From positions 7,877,863-7,941,862 of the forward strand of contig NC_079428.1 in NCBI RefSeq assembly GCF_026213295.1: DNA of 64,000 nucleotides, read 5' to 3'. The position numbers and the translations under genes were made by a program. The notes under the pieces are model-generated. The model searched no databases and had not been told where the DNA came from. It saw only the letters and a program-made list of their open reading frames with translations. Below are positions 10,900 through 24,060 of the stretch, piece by piece. This stretch comes from Gadus chalcogrammus. Taxonomy: Eukaryota > Chordata > Actinopteri > Gadiformes > Gadidae. Numbering within the stretch: position 1 is the first letter of the stretch; each line of letters opens with the position of its first letter.

Positions 10900-12375
10900 C
10901 CGTCTAAATATGAAAGGTTAACCAAGATTACATTTTCAGTTAGTGTTAAGCAACCAAGGAACTTAAATGTGTAATGAATATGGCTGTGGTGACTAATTCA
11001 TTAACTCGTTTTCTAACCACCAGTTGGGAGGATAGAAGAGCTGCTGTCGGAAATGCTGTTTTAATCAATGCAAGGCAGCAGTATTCCAGCTCTTATTTGT
11101 TTGCACATTGGACAAAGTAAACTCCCCAATGCACAGGTCAATCATAGGATTAAAATGCTCACGGTTGTTTTTGCACCCACAAAAATGTATCAAAAGAACA
11201 CAAATAAAACTGAGAACCCCACTCTGCATACTGAACAGTGTATCCTACGGCAGAGTCCCTCCACACTAGAAGCAGACTAGGGCGGGGGGAGACACTATAA
11301 ACACTGGGCTCGGGAGCAAGGGAAGAAGAAGAGAGCAAGGGAAGAAGAGGTGTAACAGAGAGGAACGTGGAGAAATGTAGCAGTCCTCTTTAGCTCGGCC
11401 AAACAACCCTCCCGCGGCTAAAATATTGTTCTTTGGAGCTGTGGGCGTATTCTCACGAGCCACGCTGAATATTAAGCCTGTTTGCGAGGGCCTTGGAAAT
11501 GAAACAGACACAAACAAAGTGCATTGTGTGCATAATTTGTCCAGTTTGTGTTCTCCAGGAAACAGAATGGCTCCCAGTTCCCACCTTTCCAACTCCCCTT
11601 TTGCATATTATCTCAGGCTTTTTGTCACTATCATGAACTGCAACACTGAATACAACTCCAACAACTGCCGACGCCGGAAACAGTAATCCGCTTTGGACCG
11701 GTTTTCATAACGGTTAGCAGTTTTCCCAAATTTGACTCCCGTCACCCTTATCTCGTCTTTATATTCGTGAATACATTGCTCTGCTAACGCCCATAGCCGT
11801 GGGATCAGGAAGTCCGATAACACTTTAATAAATAAATTAGATCGAGCATTAGCTAGCAAGAAATTCTTGCTAAGGGCAGGCTGTAGATAAACTCATTAGA
11901 ATTACAAATTTTTCTTTGCTTTCAATTAGTTATTGAGGCAGCCATACCAACGGTGTTGCCTTGGTCGTATATCATTTCCCAGCTTTTGTCTTCCAATATT
12001 CATTCTCATTTATATATAATTTGCTAAACGCCTATAACACCTTCCCATCGCATCTCAATTCATCAAGCTTATAAGTAAAACCAGAAAATGTTTGGCTTTG
12101 GTTGGTAACTGGGAAAGTACATCTGTGCAGCTGGATGTTTCCTGTGTGAGTTATTCGATGATGTTGTTTATCATGCGTATGAAAGGATGCAGTTCAGGCT
12201 GAAGACAATGTAATAGGCCCTTTGTTTATAACTACTATAGCGCATTCACTCTCCAGCTCTCCAGAACTGTTTGGCGTTCACACACATACGCCTACAGATT
12301 ATAGTCATGCTGCAGTATACAGATAAAATGCCATCATGTTTTCATCTGGAACCACCGCCACCGTCCTGTTCCTAT
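10900..12375. other. Unique intronic DNA, no gene seen
   Basis: AT-balanced complex sequence with a small purine-rich patch at 11300-11350. Open frames of 60-108 codons exist but show no recognisable protein. Confidence 0.45.
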
Positions 12376-12379
12376 AAAC

Positions 12380-12733
12380 AGAAGACCAAGACCGGATCAG
12401 AGCCCGATCAGGACCAAACCAGACCAGAGCTAGACCAGGGCCAGACCAGACCAGGACCACACCAGACCAGGACCAGACCAGACCAGAGCTAGACCAGGGC
12501 CAGACCAGACCAGGACCAGACCAGACCAGAGCTAGACCAGGGCCAGACCAGACCAGGACCAGACCAGACCAGGACCAGACCAGACCAGAGCTAGACCAGG
12601 GCCAGACCAGACCAGGACCACACCAGACCAGGACCAGAGCTAGACCAGGGCCAGACCAGACCAGGACCAGACCAGACCAGAGCTAGACCAGAGCTAGACC
12701 AGACCAGGACCAGACCAGAGCTAGACCAGGACC
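12380..12733. repeat. GACCA-based minisatellite with higher-order units
   Basis: Pentamer-like GACCA/GGACCA units are arranged into longer repeats of about 45-55 bp, each marked by a GAGCTAGACCAG block. About eight GAGCTAG marks are visible, the last ones closely spaced. The array has one sharp end at AGGACCAACACC and a degenerate start near 12380. Confidence 0.9.
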
Positions 12734-12739
12734 AACACC

Positions 12740-14880
12740 TTTGAGATGTCAGGTTGAAAAGACTCGTCTAGTAGATAGGGTGCAAGATTCATATCCCTCG
12801 ACAAACATGCACTGAACCACCGCAAGTCCCTTTGGAAGAAGAAATCCCATCTACTCAAACACCGAAGCTGAAGGGGATTAGGGTCTTATTGTGTGTGTGC
12901 TCACCTTATCCAACGCATTGCTTGCGTTAAGCGCGGACCCCCTCACAATCAACTAGTAGACTAATGAGACGGAGGGTTCTAGGTAGACAATGTTTGTGTC
13001 AGTCGAGGATAAGGATCACCCGCCAGGAACGCCCCACATCACAAACGAACGTCAAAATGAAAAGCAGTCAAGCTGCGGTTGGGTCTTTAGAGATCGCACA
13101 TCTCAATAGCAGCCTTTGTTTGAAAGGGTCGTTTTACGTTTTAGAAAGATGTTTTATTGTTTATTAAAAAAGATGTTTCACAGATATTCACGCTTGGATT
13201 TACAGATCTGAGGCAGGGTCTTCACAGACATTGTTTGGTTGGTATTTCTGAAAAACAGGAGATTTAAAGTACCCTGCCCGAGTGCCCGTAACAATAGCCT
13301 GACTAAAAACGCAATGAAGCCGGATAAGTCTAGAGTTATAAAAATGTCCCCAAAGAATATACCATTCAACACAGTTGAGAAGTTATCGTTAAATTGTTCT
13401 TTGATATGTACCGCCTCCCTAAATAATAACTACAATTAAAAGCAGAAATTAAATATATCAATGGTTAAGATTGAAAAACGAACCAATTGAGCTAAAGACA
13501 ATTGTTATGGAAAAAAAGAAAAACAACCAAATTACCAAAATTCTTTGTCGGGGACAGTTGTGTTTGTGGTTGTCGAGTGAGCCCCTCAGAACTTCCTGGG
13601 TGTGTGAGCAATAAGAGTCATCAAGTAGTCAATGTGTGTGCACAGGGGCGCCAAATAGGCCGATGGACGGGGCCCCGGTCCAGTGTGTGCCCGCCCGTGG
13701 GTTGACATTCTTACACCCCACATTATTAACGAGTTTGCGAGGGAAAGTACACTGCGCCATTTCTAATAGAGACAAGACAAATTCATCTTCCTCAATTCTC
13801 AAACAATGAACTTCTGTTCCCCTCCGTTAATTACATTTTCATAAACGAGGTGGCGGCAGAGCGTATCACACACAACACAAGCGTGAAACATCCTCAACAT
13901 TTTGGATTTCACACCGGTTTCAAAATAGAGGTGCGACAACAAAAACCAATCAATCAGCAACCGACGAAAAAAACAACCAAACATCTGCGCTCATTGAAAA
14001 CGGTGACGCAACTCTGCTGGCGTTCAATTCCACCTCGAGTTTAACACCAACCGATTATCGGACACGACATGCTGGGCCAACAAATGCTAGGTTGTGAACT
14101 CCACCTAGATTTAAACAACCAATACATGCCAAGCTAATAAATGCTACATTCCGATAGCGGGATTAAGTAGAAAGCCAAGGGGTGGCGTCCCTTGAGGAGT
14201 ACACTGCAACCGCGGCCAATCTGGATTTCACACCTTCCGCAAGGTCATCTTCAACTCTCTCGCTCCGTCGACCTCCCGCTCTCGCTCTCCGTCCCCACGC
14301 TTTTATCAACGACACATTCTCGGGCACGGTATGTTTGACGAGACCGGCTGCCACTGCACACCAGACTGCTTACCGATCCACCCAGTCAGAAGGACCGCAC
14401 CCAGTACACATTCGGGCGGGAAACATACGCCAAAGCTCGTCTTCGCTGAGGTTTTTTTGGCGAAGAGTTGAGCAGGCGTGGGAAAGATGGTGTGTATGGG
14501 AGTGAGAGTAGGAGTGAGAGTGAGAGACAGAGACAGGGCAAAGGAGGAGATACATGGAGATGGGAGTAAAGAGCTGAATAGACTGAGAAGGCGTAAAGGA
14601 GAATGACAGGGAGCCGACATGGAAAGTCCAATAGATGGAAATGTCATTTGAAGTCCATTCTTCTTATCCTTATTCCATTTTCTTGTTGGAAGTAGCTGTG
14701 AGCATTTGTGACCGTTGCTTTCCTTGCACTCGACACAAAACGTACCACAATAACAAACACAGGCCAAACGTAATGCTGCACACACACACAAAACACCTAC
14801 AAACCAGCGTAGAAGACGCTCTCCCCTTATTAGTCATTGCATTGTGTGTTGGCAAGCCAATTCCTCTTTTCCTTTGAATC
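12740..14880. other. Unique intronic DNA
   Basis: Complex sequence with no recognised gene or transposon. GAGAGTGAGAG-type low complexity occurs at 14503-14530. An AT-rich section lies at 13340-13500. Confidence 0.45.
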
Positions 14881-14889
14881 ATTTGGTCC

Positions 14890-15110
14890 CGCACAATCTT
14901 TCTCCCATCCATGCCTCCCCCATCCTCCTTTCTGCACTTTTACTGTTGTGGCCAAACTCCCCCGCAGCCACCCACTCTCCCTCCCTCCCCACTCTCTCTT
15001 CCCTTGTCCATGATTGTCTTACTTAGTGCTTTACTGAGATCTTTCCTGACACTCTTTGCCTCTCTCTCTTATCTGTTAACACCCTCACTCTCCCCATCGA
15101 CACTTACACA
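14890..15110. repeat. Pyrimidine-rich low-complexity block
   Basis: C/T-rich plus strand with CTCCCTCC and TCTCTC runs, leading into the GT tract that follows. Confidence 0.7.
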
Positions 15111-15169
15111 CACACAAAGTCCCCCTGACAACCTCCAACCCAAAACACACGCGTGTTCCAGTGCATGCC

Positions 15170-15283
<114 letters not shown>

Positions 15284-15663
15284 AGATTCGCCAGATTGTT
15301 TTCGTAGAAGGATAAAGGTGGATTCAGGCATTGTTGGCTACTGAAGATGTTTTCCTGTAACTAATCTCTAATTTTGTGTGAGACGCACCGTGGAAAACTC
15401 TTAGTTCTTCCATTTTCGATGTGTGCGCACGTGCGTGTCTGTGTGTGTTTGCAATGGCTGTGGTGTGTAAGTTAGCACTGGTAAAGCCGACCGGTTGGTT
15501 GGGGACGGCGCTATGTGTGTGTATGAACAGATTGGGAAGGTGGGCAAATGAGAGAGAGGGCAATAAAAGAGAGAAGGAAAAAAAGAGCGAAAGAAAGGAG
15601 AGAGGGAGATTGTTGTTGCACTAAAAATACACTTTTTTTGCAGGTGCCCCTCTTGGTCTGTTT

Positions 15664-16138
<475 letters not shown>

Positions 16139-16289
16139 AGATGGGTAGTCCTCCGCTGGGGGACTATGTACCAGCGGGCTTAACAATCTCTCTGTCACTT
16201 CTACAAGCAGAGAGAAGCTATTCCAGGGGCCAGACGTCGGCCTGGCCCCAGCCATCCATTTCAGCAGTCAAGCACAACCTCCCCCAAGC

Positions 16290-16640
16290 TCCCTCACTCT
16301 CTACCTCTCCCATACCATCTATATATCTGTCCCCCGTCGCTCTCTTTCTCTCTCTCTCTCTCTCTCCCATTCCCTCTCTGTCGCTATCTCCAACATTCCC
16401 TCTCTCCTCTCCCCCATTCCTGTGTCCCTTCTCCGAATACCTCCCATTATCTCCAGCCCCCCCCCCCCACCTCTCCCTCTGTCTTCCCTCTGCATCTCTC
16501 TCCCCCCTCTGAATCTATCCCTTCCCCATTCTCCCCTCCCTCTGTCTATCTCCCTCTCTCTCCCTAACTCCCTCTCTTCTGTATCTCTCCCTCCCTCACT
16601 TCCTTCTCCCTCCCCTCTGCCTCTCTCGCTCTCCATCCAT
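16290..16640. repeat. (CT)n and C-rich pyrimidine block
   Basis: TCTC and CTCCC units with a poly-C run near 16459-16470. It is strand-asymmetric, with pyrimidines on the plus strand. Confidence 0.85.
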
Positions 16641-16782
16641 GTAAATATAATGGCTCACCATCTCAGCGGCCCTACTTCCCCTGCTCCTGAAATACTGACA
16701 GCGTCAGAGGAAGGCGTCCCATTTCAACACTGCTGTTTTAATCTTCTTCCTTCTCTCTCTCTCTATGAATAGCATAAAAGGA

Positions 16783-16893
<111 letters not shown>

Positions 16894-16894
16894 G

Positions 16895-17640
16895 ATTAAA
16901 AGGTTAATTGTATGCTTAAAGAGCTTGCCACCGTGTGAAACGAGAGGAGATGATATAAACAGTGCAGCACGCCGCGAACACACACATTAACGCGCAAGCA
17001 CGGGATAGCAGAACTTCCAGCGGCCCTACTTTGGTGTGAACAGTACAGTGACAGAGTGGTATCACAGCGGCGGGCCGTCACCGCCTTCAAAGCCTTCAGC
17101 CACGCGGTAAAATTGCTCCAAAAAGTATTATTTATGCAATCAAATTTAACTGTTTCGCTCTTCTGAAGGCCTCTGTAGTGCAGCACAGTAGTAAAGAGAC
17201 CGCTGGCTCTGGGTTGTCAGCTTCGCTTCAGCTCATGCTTCACATCCCTGCGTGGTTCCAGCCCCGATCCCAATGACGAGCTGTTTATTTAATCGGCATT
17301 AAAGAGGTCCCCGTATGGATTGGAAATCGAGCGCGCACCACGAGCTAACACCAGTGCGACCACAGTGTGTACATAGCCGAGTTTATCTCAGGCTCCGCAT
17401 TGAGCTTCTCTCGTGTCTTTAACGCAGATAACAGAGAGACGCCTCCGCGTTAAGCTAGGATGGGAAGCTAGTTCCCTGAGCTTAGTATCACTACTGGAGG
17501 GGGTACCGCTGCCAGTCTGTTGACTTCTCTTCTCTCTACATTGGGCGTCTACATTGGGCTAGAGATCATCCCGCCGCAGAGCCAACAATAAAGATGGAAT
17601 CACACAGGCAGTGGGTGAGAAAAAAATAGGAGGTTGGGAT
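16895..17640. other. Unique intronic DNA
   Basis: Complex sequence. A segment around 17170-17275 ending GGTTCCAGCCCCGATCC loosely recalls a SINE head, but not enough to call one. Confidence 0.4.
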
Positions 17641-17654
17641 TCAGTTTCGAGCTG

Positions 17655-17808
17655 TGTGTTTGTGAGTGCGAGTGTGTGTGAGTGTGTTTAAGTGTGTGTG
17701 TTTAAGTGTGTGTGTTTAAGTGTGCATGTGTGTGTTCATGTGTATGTGTATGTGTGTATTTAAGTGTGTGTTTAAGTGTGTGTGCGCATGTGTGTGTACA
17801 TATGTGCT
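17655..17808. repeat. GT tract with GTTTAAGTGTGT units
   Basis: The unit GTGTGTTTAA repeats about five times within degenerate GT. Confidence 0.85.
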
Positions 17809-18095
17809 GGTGGTTCTGTATTCACTGATTAACTGATACGTCTGTCCTGCTGATAAGTAACCAGATGGGAAGATTAATTAATTTTCCAATTCATAGTTTC
17901 TTAATTTTTTCACTTTCTTCCACAAAATCCACACACAAACAATCCCAAGCCCACAGACACTCGCACACACAGAGAGACAATCAATTACTTAACCCTATGT
18001 TGGCCCACTCCCCTGTTCTCTTCCTCATTCTTTATTATCCCTCTCTCTCTCTTCCCCTTGCTCACGGTCTTCCATAGTCTCTCCACACACAGCTA

Positions 18096-18212
<117 letters not shown>

Positions 18213-18214
18213 GC

Positions 18215-19660
18215 GTTTCCAGTCTGTTGGCATTAGGTTTTACCAGCACCGAGAAAAATAAAGTAAAGAACAAGAAGGAGGTCTGAAGGCCAGAGAGACA
18301 CTATGAAAAACAAACTCCACAAACACGAAGATGGATGGACCCGAGATAGTTATATTATGTGTACTACCAGATAACCTGACCTTCAACTAATCGGTCGGCC
18401 GTCTCAGCGGCGCTATTGTTTGGCTAGGAACGCTGCATCTGTAATTCTCCCACCCAACTCTGCGGTGGATAAATGTATTCATTAATTAATGATAACGAGG
18501 TCTACCTGCAGGTGAGCGTTTACAAGATAAGGAAACGCCGGGAGCAGCCGGTAGCAAATGTACCGAACATAGGGCAGATCAGATTAAAACAAACAACTAT
18601 TACAACTCATTTGGCTAACAATTAGCTTGTTATCTCCGGGCATATCAGCATAAATAACCGGGGCAGAACCTTGCAGGATCTGTTAAGTGAAAGGCTAAGA
18701 AAAGCGCTTCACAGGAGCGAGGGATTGAAATAAGGAGTGAGAGAAAAAGAGTAAATCAAGGGTTGAGACAGAGTAAGGACGAATAGTAGAGAGACACAGA
18801 CCGCCAGAGATTCAGACAGACACAAGCAGAGAGGCAGAAAGGCAGAGCAGACAAACAAGAAAGATGGTGAGTTCATGCCACACAGTCGGAGAGAGAGGCA
18901 GGAGGAATCAAAGAAAGCGGGATGAAAGTAGAGATCACAGACTTTTGGAGGAGAAAGAGAGCGAGGATGCCTGTTGATATGTCGTTCGCCCCGGAGGGAG
19001 GAGAGAGTGCGGGGAAATGGAGTTCTGGGCCAGACAGATGTCTTAGTGAGTTACCCAGTAAACCATGAAGAAGAAGCGGAGGCTCACACAGACACACACT
19101 CCCGACACACAGACACACACCACAACACACAGACACATGAACTAAAAAACGCCCGAAGACGAAGGAAGGACGTAGTGATTGTTAATGATAAATTAACAGA
19201 CAAACATTGAACAGGACGGACACTAACGGAAGTTCATAAGAATTTTGCATCAATGAACATCCATTACATTTACAGCAGAAAAAAAGACAGAAATGATGAA
19301 AGACACACACACACATACACACAAGTCACAAACGATCCAACACTCATTTCCATTAATGGCTTTCTATAAAAAGTGAATTTTGAAAAAAAGCATTCAATAC
19401 AAATTAGACGGTAACAGAAGAGACTGCAGGCTGAGTCACAGGGAAATTAGGACACCGAGAAGAGAGGGGGGATCAAAGCACACGAGGAGGGGAGGAACCA
19501 GACATGTGTCAGATGGAGGAACATGTCTGTGATCTAGGAGGTTAAAGCGGAGCAAGAGGCACCACACGCAATCTTCAAAGAGAGAGATCTGAACTTGACC
19601 AGTCTGATCAGAGGTAGAGATATGGCCACCTAAGGCTACCCTAAAGGCAACTCGAGTGGT
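18215..19660. other. Unique intronic DNA with purine-rich stretches
   Basis: Complex to 18700, then GA-rich but degenerate to about 18960, with short CA runs at 19080-19135 and 19302-19322. No gene recognised. Confidence 0.45.
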
Positions 19661-19663
19661 GAC

Positions 19664-19774
19664 ACGCACGCACGCACACGCACACACACAGTTTTTGAAC
19701 ATGAGAAACATATACAAAGAGATGGCATTCACACAAATGAGAAAATTAGTCTAAGAGAGAACACACACACACCC

Positions 19775-19806
<32 letters not shown>

Positions 19807-19978
19807 AAACAGTGCGTGCATGCTCACGAGCGCGTGAAAACCCGCGTCACGCTTCCTCGCCTGCACCCACGCGTGATTGATGTGTGTTTCAGTGTGATGG
19901 CCCATAACAACTCCTATCCTCATTCTTACACATGCGTGTCCATCCAAATACACAAACACACACACACACACGCACACA
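19664..19978. repeat. CA/CG-rich tracts
   Basis: (CA)n at about 19675-19690, 19760-19808 and 19949-19977, with unique DNA between. Confidence 0.8.
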
Positions 19979-20160
19979 GGTGAATCTCACTAAAGGCTGG
20001 GTCCCCTCTGTTGTCATTTTCCCTTTACACCCGCTCTACTTCCTGTGACCTTTATGGTCTCTCTACCCTCGCTCTCTCTCCCTCTCACTGCTGGCAGTTC
20101 TGTCGCCCCGCCACCCATCTCGGTTTCTCCTCTTTTCACTGCCAGACGCATGACATTATG

Positions 20161-20161
<1 letters not shown>

Positions 20162-20190
<29 letters not shown>
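20162..20190. repeat. (CA)n microsatellite
   Basis: Fourteen or so CA units; about 165 bp before a long inverse GT tract. Confidence 0.92.
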
Positions 20191-20192
<2 letters not shown>

Positions 20193-20351
20193 GAACTGAA
20201 CTGAGCTGTCTGAAATGCCAGACTGAATCCTAAACAATGGAAGGAGCTATACACTGTGGCCTGTGTGTTCCATCTCTGGCGTTGCACCATCACATACGGG
20301 CCAATCCCAGACAAGCCAAGAGAACCTGGTGTGTCGAGAGACTGCCAAAGT

Positions 20352-20472
<121 letters not shown>

Positions 20473-20525
20473 CCATGGCTGTATCCACCATCGATATGCT
20501 TCATATGGCACAGGGATAGACTGTG

Positions 20526-20580
20526 GATGTTAGTTAGTTAGTTAGTTTCTTTAACGTCCCCAAGGGGCTAATTGTTTTCA
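20526..20580 (-). mobile_element. LINE-like 3' tail fragment
   Basis: (GTTA)n followed by TTTCTTTAACGTCCCCAAGG resembles the reversed 3' end of a teleost non-LTR retrotransposon, whose sense end reads CCTTGGGGACGTTAAAGAAA plus a tetranucleotide tail. No coding part is present. Confidence 0.5.
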
Positions 20581-20589
20581 CAGAGTCAA

Positions 20590-21815
20590 GTCAAGTTGGT
20601 TTCAGGGCAGCATACATTTGAAAAGACATAAGACATGTCCATGTGAACACTATACAACCGCGCTGCTATGAACGAGGCTGGGAGTGTTTCTTCTACAGTA
20701 TGAGTTGCTGATCGTTGGTAATGAAGCAGTTTTTGTTTGAATTCACCGGCATTTGCAATGGAGGGGAATATCATGTTCAGAGACTGAATAGATATTAGAG
20801 GCAGTGGATTTCACATTAATATATTGATATGTTAATGAAAAACTGGAACTAACTTTTTTTATAGAAAAGTCTTGGATGGTTGAGGAAAGGCGGTTAAAGA
20901 ACAGAAACAGTTGAACATTAGTTTCACTGATAAACACATTACATTAACTGTTTCAGGCTTAACAGCAGAGCTACGGAATGTCCTTGATACTTCCGTTAAG
21001 TTAACCAAGGTAACAGTAGAGTAAGATATAAAAGTGTGCGTCATTTTCAAATACTTTCAATGATCTATAGCCACAAAGGGCTTTTAAATGTACATTTTTA
21101 ATAGAGCTGGACTGAATAGCACCATTGATAACAAAAAAAACTACAAAATGGATATCTTTCCTTCGGATTGATCTCCACACACACACACACACACACACAG
21201 ATCCTATCCTGGTTAATCAAATAGCACAAATAGCGAGAAAATAAAAATGGCGGCGCAGACATCGGTGTTGTGCTTGATCACAATTCAATCCAAAAAAAAA
21301 CTGGGAATAAACACTTTGCCTCCGATGCATAGCTACAACTGACACGTTCGAACTCATTTCGTTCCTTAAAGTCACCACGTGTAAGATTCAGCCCCTCCCA
21401 GTTAGGAGCCAGGCGACTTTCAGAATTCAGAAAAAAAATCAATAACTTAATAGTATTCAATAACTTAATAATAACTTCTTATTAGAGCTTAGCTTGGCTG
21501 CATGGTGTGAGTGGGAGGGGTGTTGAGAGTTGTTTCTTGTTTCTAGTAAGATTCTGGTAAACAAAAAGTTACCGGCTGGCCAGCATTTTTTATTCCTGTC
21601 ATACATCAGTTATAGGATGTGAATAAATTGTATCTGCGGGCTGTTCGAAAAGTTACACATTTTGAGCTTTAACTGTCAGATTATTTTGGTGCGGTAAGTA
21701 TTTCAGCCTGCCTTTGTTAAAGTCTCCCTCTCCCAGTCTCGCTCTCTCCCCCCTCTCCCTCCAATACATAATGCATCCTGTGGGGAAACCAACAGGATCC
21801 CTATCTCTCTACGTA
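20590..21815. other. AT-rich unique DNA
   Basis: Complex AT-rich sequence with a short (CA)n at 21178-21200. No gene or transposon recognised before the hAT target site at 21817. Confidence 0.45.
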
Positions 21816-21816
21816 T

Positions 21817-21824
21817 AACATATA
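21817..21824. repeat. 8-bp target-site duplication, left copy
   Basis: AACATATA, identical to the copy at 22556-22563 on the other side of the hAT element. The perfect match suggests a fairly recent insertion. Confidence 0.85.
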
Positions 21825-22555
21825 GGGGGTGGGAAAAATAATTGAATATTCAATGCATCGCGATTCTGCGTAGAACGATTCCGTCTCGATTCAGGTAAGT
21901 TAATAATCAGAATTAAAAAAAAAATATATATATATATATATATTTATAATTTTTCATAGTTTTTTATTAAATTTGTTCGCCGCCTGCAACATTCTGTTGG
22001 ACAGAGAGGGATAATTTGAGTAGTTTTAAAATTATTTAATTTATCTTCAATGTGTATTGGCAAATCTGGCCTGGATGCGATTGCGATTCTGCCTCTGCAT
22101 AGCATGCACGCAAACTAACAGCCAGACACAAAAACGACGAACAATTTCTTATTCTTATAATTGACTAAGAACAGCGTTTTCTTTGATGACATAGAAAAGA
22201 AAGATTAGAAAGAAAAGAAAACTAAATCTGTTAATTTTTTACCTACTTCCATAGTGTGTTGTAATGCAAGCTACATTGATTATAGGATTGTTCATAGAAA
22301 GTCATATTTGTGACAAAAGCTTTTTCTCTAATCAAATATTAGATAAGGTAATTAATCTGTTGATTTCTTTGATGATTATCACAAAAGTAGGAAGTGATCA
22401 GCAAACTCTGAGTAGCAAATTCAGATGGATAGATATTTTCTGAAAATCCCGCATGGAAAAAATTGCTTCGAGATGCATCAATGATCGTTTTAGAATCTAA
22501 TCATTGACCTCTGAATCAGGATCGAATCCTGAGGTGCCAAGAGATTCCCAGCCCC
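21825..22555. mobile_element. Non-autonomous hAT-type DNA transposon (731 bp)
   Basis: The element begins GGGGGTGGGAAAAAT and ends GATTCCCAGCCCC, short imperfect terminal inverted repeats. It is flanked by an exact 8-bp direct repeat AACATATA at 21817-21824 and 22556-22563, the target duplication length of the hAT superfamily. Sub-terminal CGATTC/GAATCGA-type motifs recur inside both ends. The interior is AT-rich with an (AT)n run near 21925-21943 and has no open frame for a transposase, so it must have been moved in trans. Orientation cannot be assigned. Confidence 0.85.
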
Positions 22556-22563
22556 AACATATA
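22556..22563. repeat. 8-bp target-site duplication, right copy
   Basis: AACATATA, matching 21817-21824. Confidence 0.85.
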
Positions 22564-22717
22564 CGTTCCCAGACAATTGGTGATAATAGGGATTTAACCA
22601 TCCCAAAACCTACTATGAAGTGAAAGGAAAGGGTGGCCATGGCAACCATACATCACAACCACAGCTAGCACAGATGCAGCGGAATATGAAGGACATGGTG
22701 GGAACACATGTTTGACA

Positions 22718-22837
<120 letters not shown>

Positions 22838-23174
22838 GCTCCTATATCATACAAACACAGACTGCATCTCAATCAAACACACACACTATTTCCTTGTGTG
22901 TTGTACATAACACCTCTTCAACACTTCAACACTGATTAGTCAGCATTTTATTCATCACAAGCTTGTTTCTCTCCCACTTGATTTTAGTATATTTTGTAAA
23001 ATTAACGTTTTCAATATTTTATTAAACACAACTAAGTGGAAACATTGAGAAATCAGTACACAAGGTGCCCACAATCAATGGATTGTGGAGTGCACCATTG
23101 AGAGAGATACTTGAATGCCAGTGCTGAATTAGCAAGAACTATAAAGTATTCATATACAGACTCACTCACGCACG

Positions 23175-23385
<211 letters not shown>

Positions 23386-23463
23386 AAGTGCTGACAGGAC
23401 TCTTAGTGGGACCAACAAAGCATGTAGCATTTCATGGTCCAAGGACACTCAACACATATAAAC

Positions 23464-23810
23464 CACCACAGCCTTACAAACACATATATGTAAACAAACT
23501 AGCACAACATACACAAATAGAACCCCACAAATGCACACAAAATATTCAAATTCACGACCACAAATGCACCAAAACAAACTCCAATACACTAACCACAACC
23601 ATACAAACGTATATATGCCTGCCCATACATCTGCACAACGCACACAAATGCACCAGGACACCAACAACACAAAAACACTCCAATACACTACCACAGGTAC
23701 ACTACCACATACTCCAACACACTACCACAACCATATAGACATATATATGCCTGCCCATACATCTGCACAACGCACACAAATACACCAGCACAACTACAAC
23801 ACAACAGTCC
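23464..23810. repeat. 132-bp tandem repeat, about 2.5 copies
   Basis: A block containing ATATATGCCTGCCCATACAT then CTGCACAACGCACACAAAT occurs at 23611 and again at 23743, a 132-bp period, with flanking CCAATACACTA-type strings also repeated. A more degenerate copy with CATATATGTAAAC lies near 23480. The array sits just inside the intron after the exon. Confidence 0.85.
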
Positions 23811-23844
23811 TCAAACACACACACACCAGGGCAGCCATTTTAGG

Positions 23845-23852
23845 CCCCTTAC
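23845..23852 (-). other. 5' splice donor of the pyruvate carboxylase exon
   Basis: On the minus strand the exon ends GTCAAG and the intron opens GTAAGGGG, a good match to the vertebrate donor consensus. The open frame would otherwise run on into the intron, so the donor and the loss of homology set the exon end at 23853. Confidence 0.88.
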
Positions 23853-24035
23853 CTTGACGCCGCGGACTCTGAACTCGGCCAGGGCACGGCTCATCTTGGA
23901 GGCGGCGCCCTGCAGGTCGTTGCCGCTGGCGATGACCTTGACCAGCAGAGAGTCGTAGTGGGGGGAGATGATGGCGCCCGGGAAGGCCGACGCGCTGTCC
24001 AGCCGGATGCCCATGCCCTCGCCGCTGCGGAACAC
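23853..24035 (-). CDS. pcx: Pyruvate carboxylase, one internal exon (biotin carboxylase domain, C-terminal part)
   Basis: This single internal exon encodes 61 amino acids with no stop. The peptide begins [13 protein letters not shown], continues through [13 protein letters not shown] and KMSRALAEF, and ends RVRGVK. I recognise it as the pyruvate carboxylase stretch that follows the ATP-grasp region, roughly residues 398-460 of the about 1178-residue vertebrate enzyme. Pyruvate carboxylase is a biotin-dependent mitochondrial matrix enzyme that carboxylates pyruvate to oxaloacetate for anaplerosis and gluconeogenesis. On the minus strand the exon follows a pyrimidine-rich tract ending CAG and is followed by GTAAGG. 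Both borders fall between codons (phase 0/0), and 183 bp is exactly 61 codons. Third positions are strongly G/C, unlike the surrounding DNA. Nothing is broken, so it looks like a functional exon rather than a retrocopy. Teleosts may have more than one copy of the gene, and one exon cannot say which this is. Confidence 0.93.
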
Positions 24036-24060
24036 CTGAGAGGCGGGAAACGTTCAACGG
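24036..24060 (-). other. 3' splice acceptor and polypyrimidine tract of the pyruvate carboxylase exon
   Basis: Read on the minus strand, a short C/T-rich run ending in CTCTCAG directly precedes the first exon codon GTG. This sets the exon's 5' border at 24035. Confidence 0.85.

Noticed and set aside
12380..12733. CRISPR-like regular array
   Set aside because: Units are adjacent and degenerate with no unique spacers, and the genome is vertebrate. A minisatellite explains it. The same holds for 23464-23810 and 55190-55540.
23853..24035. Exon of another biotin-dependent carboxylase
   Set aside because: The [13 protein letters not shown] and [15 protein letters not shown] strings fit pyruvate carboxylase rather than acetyl-, propionyl- or methylcrotonyl-CoA carboxylase as I know them.
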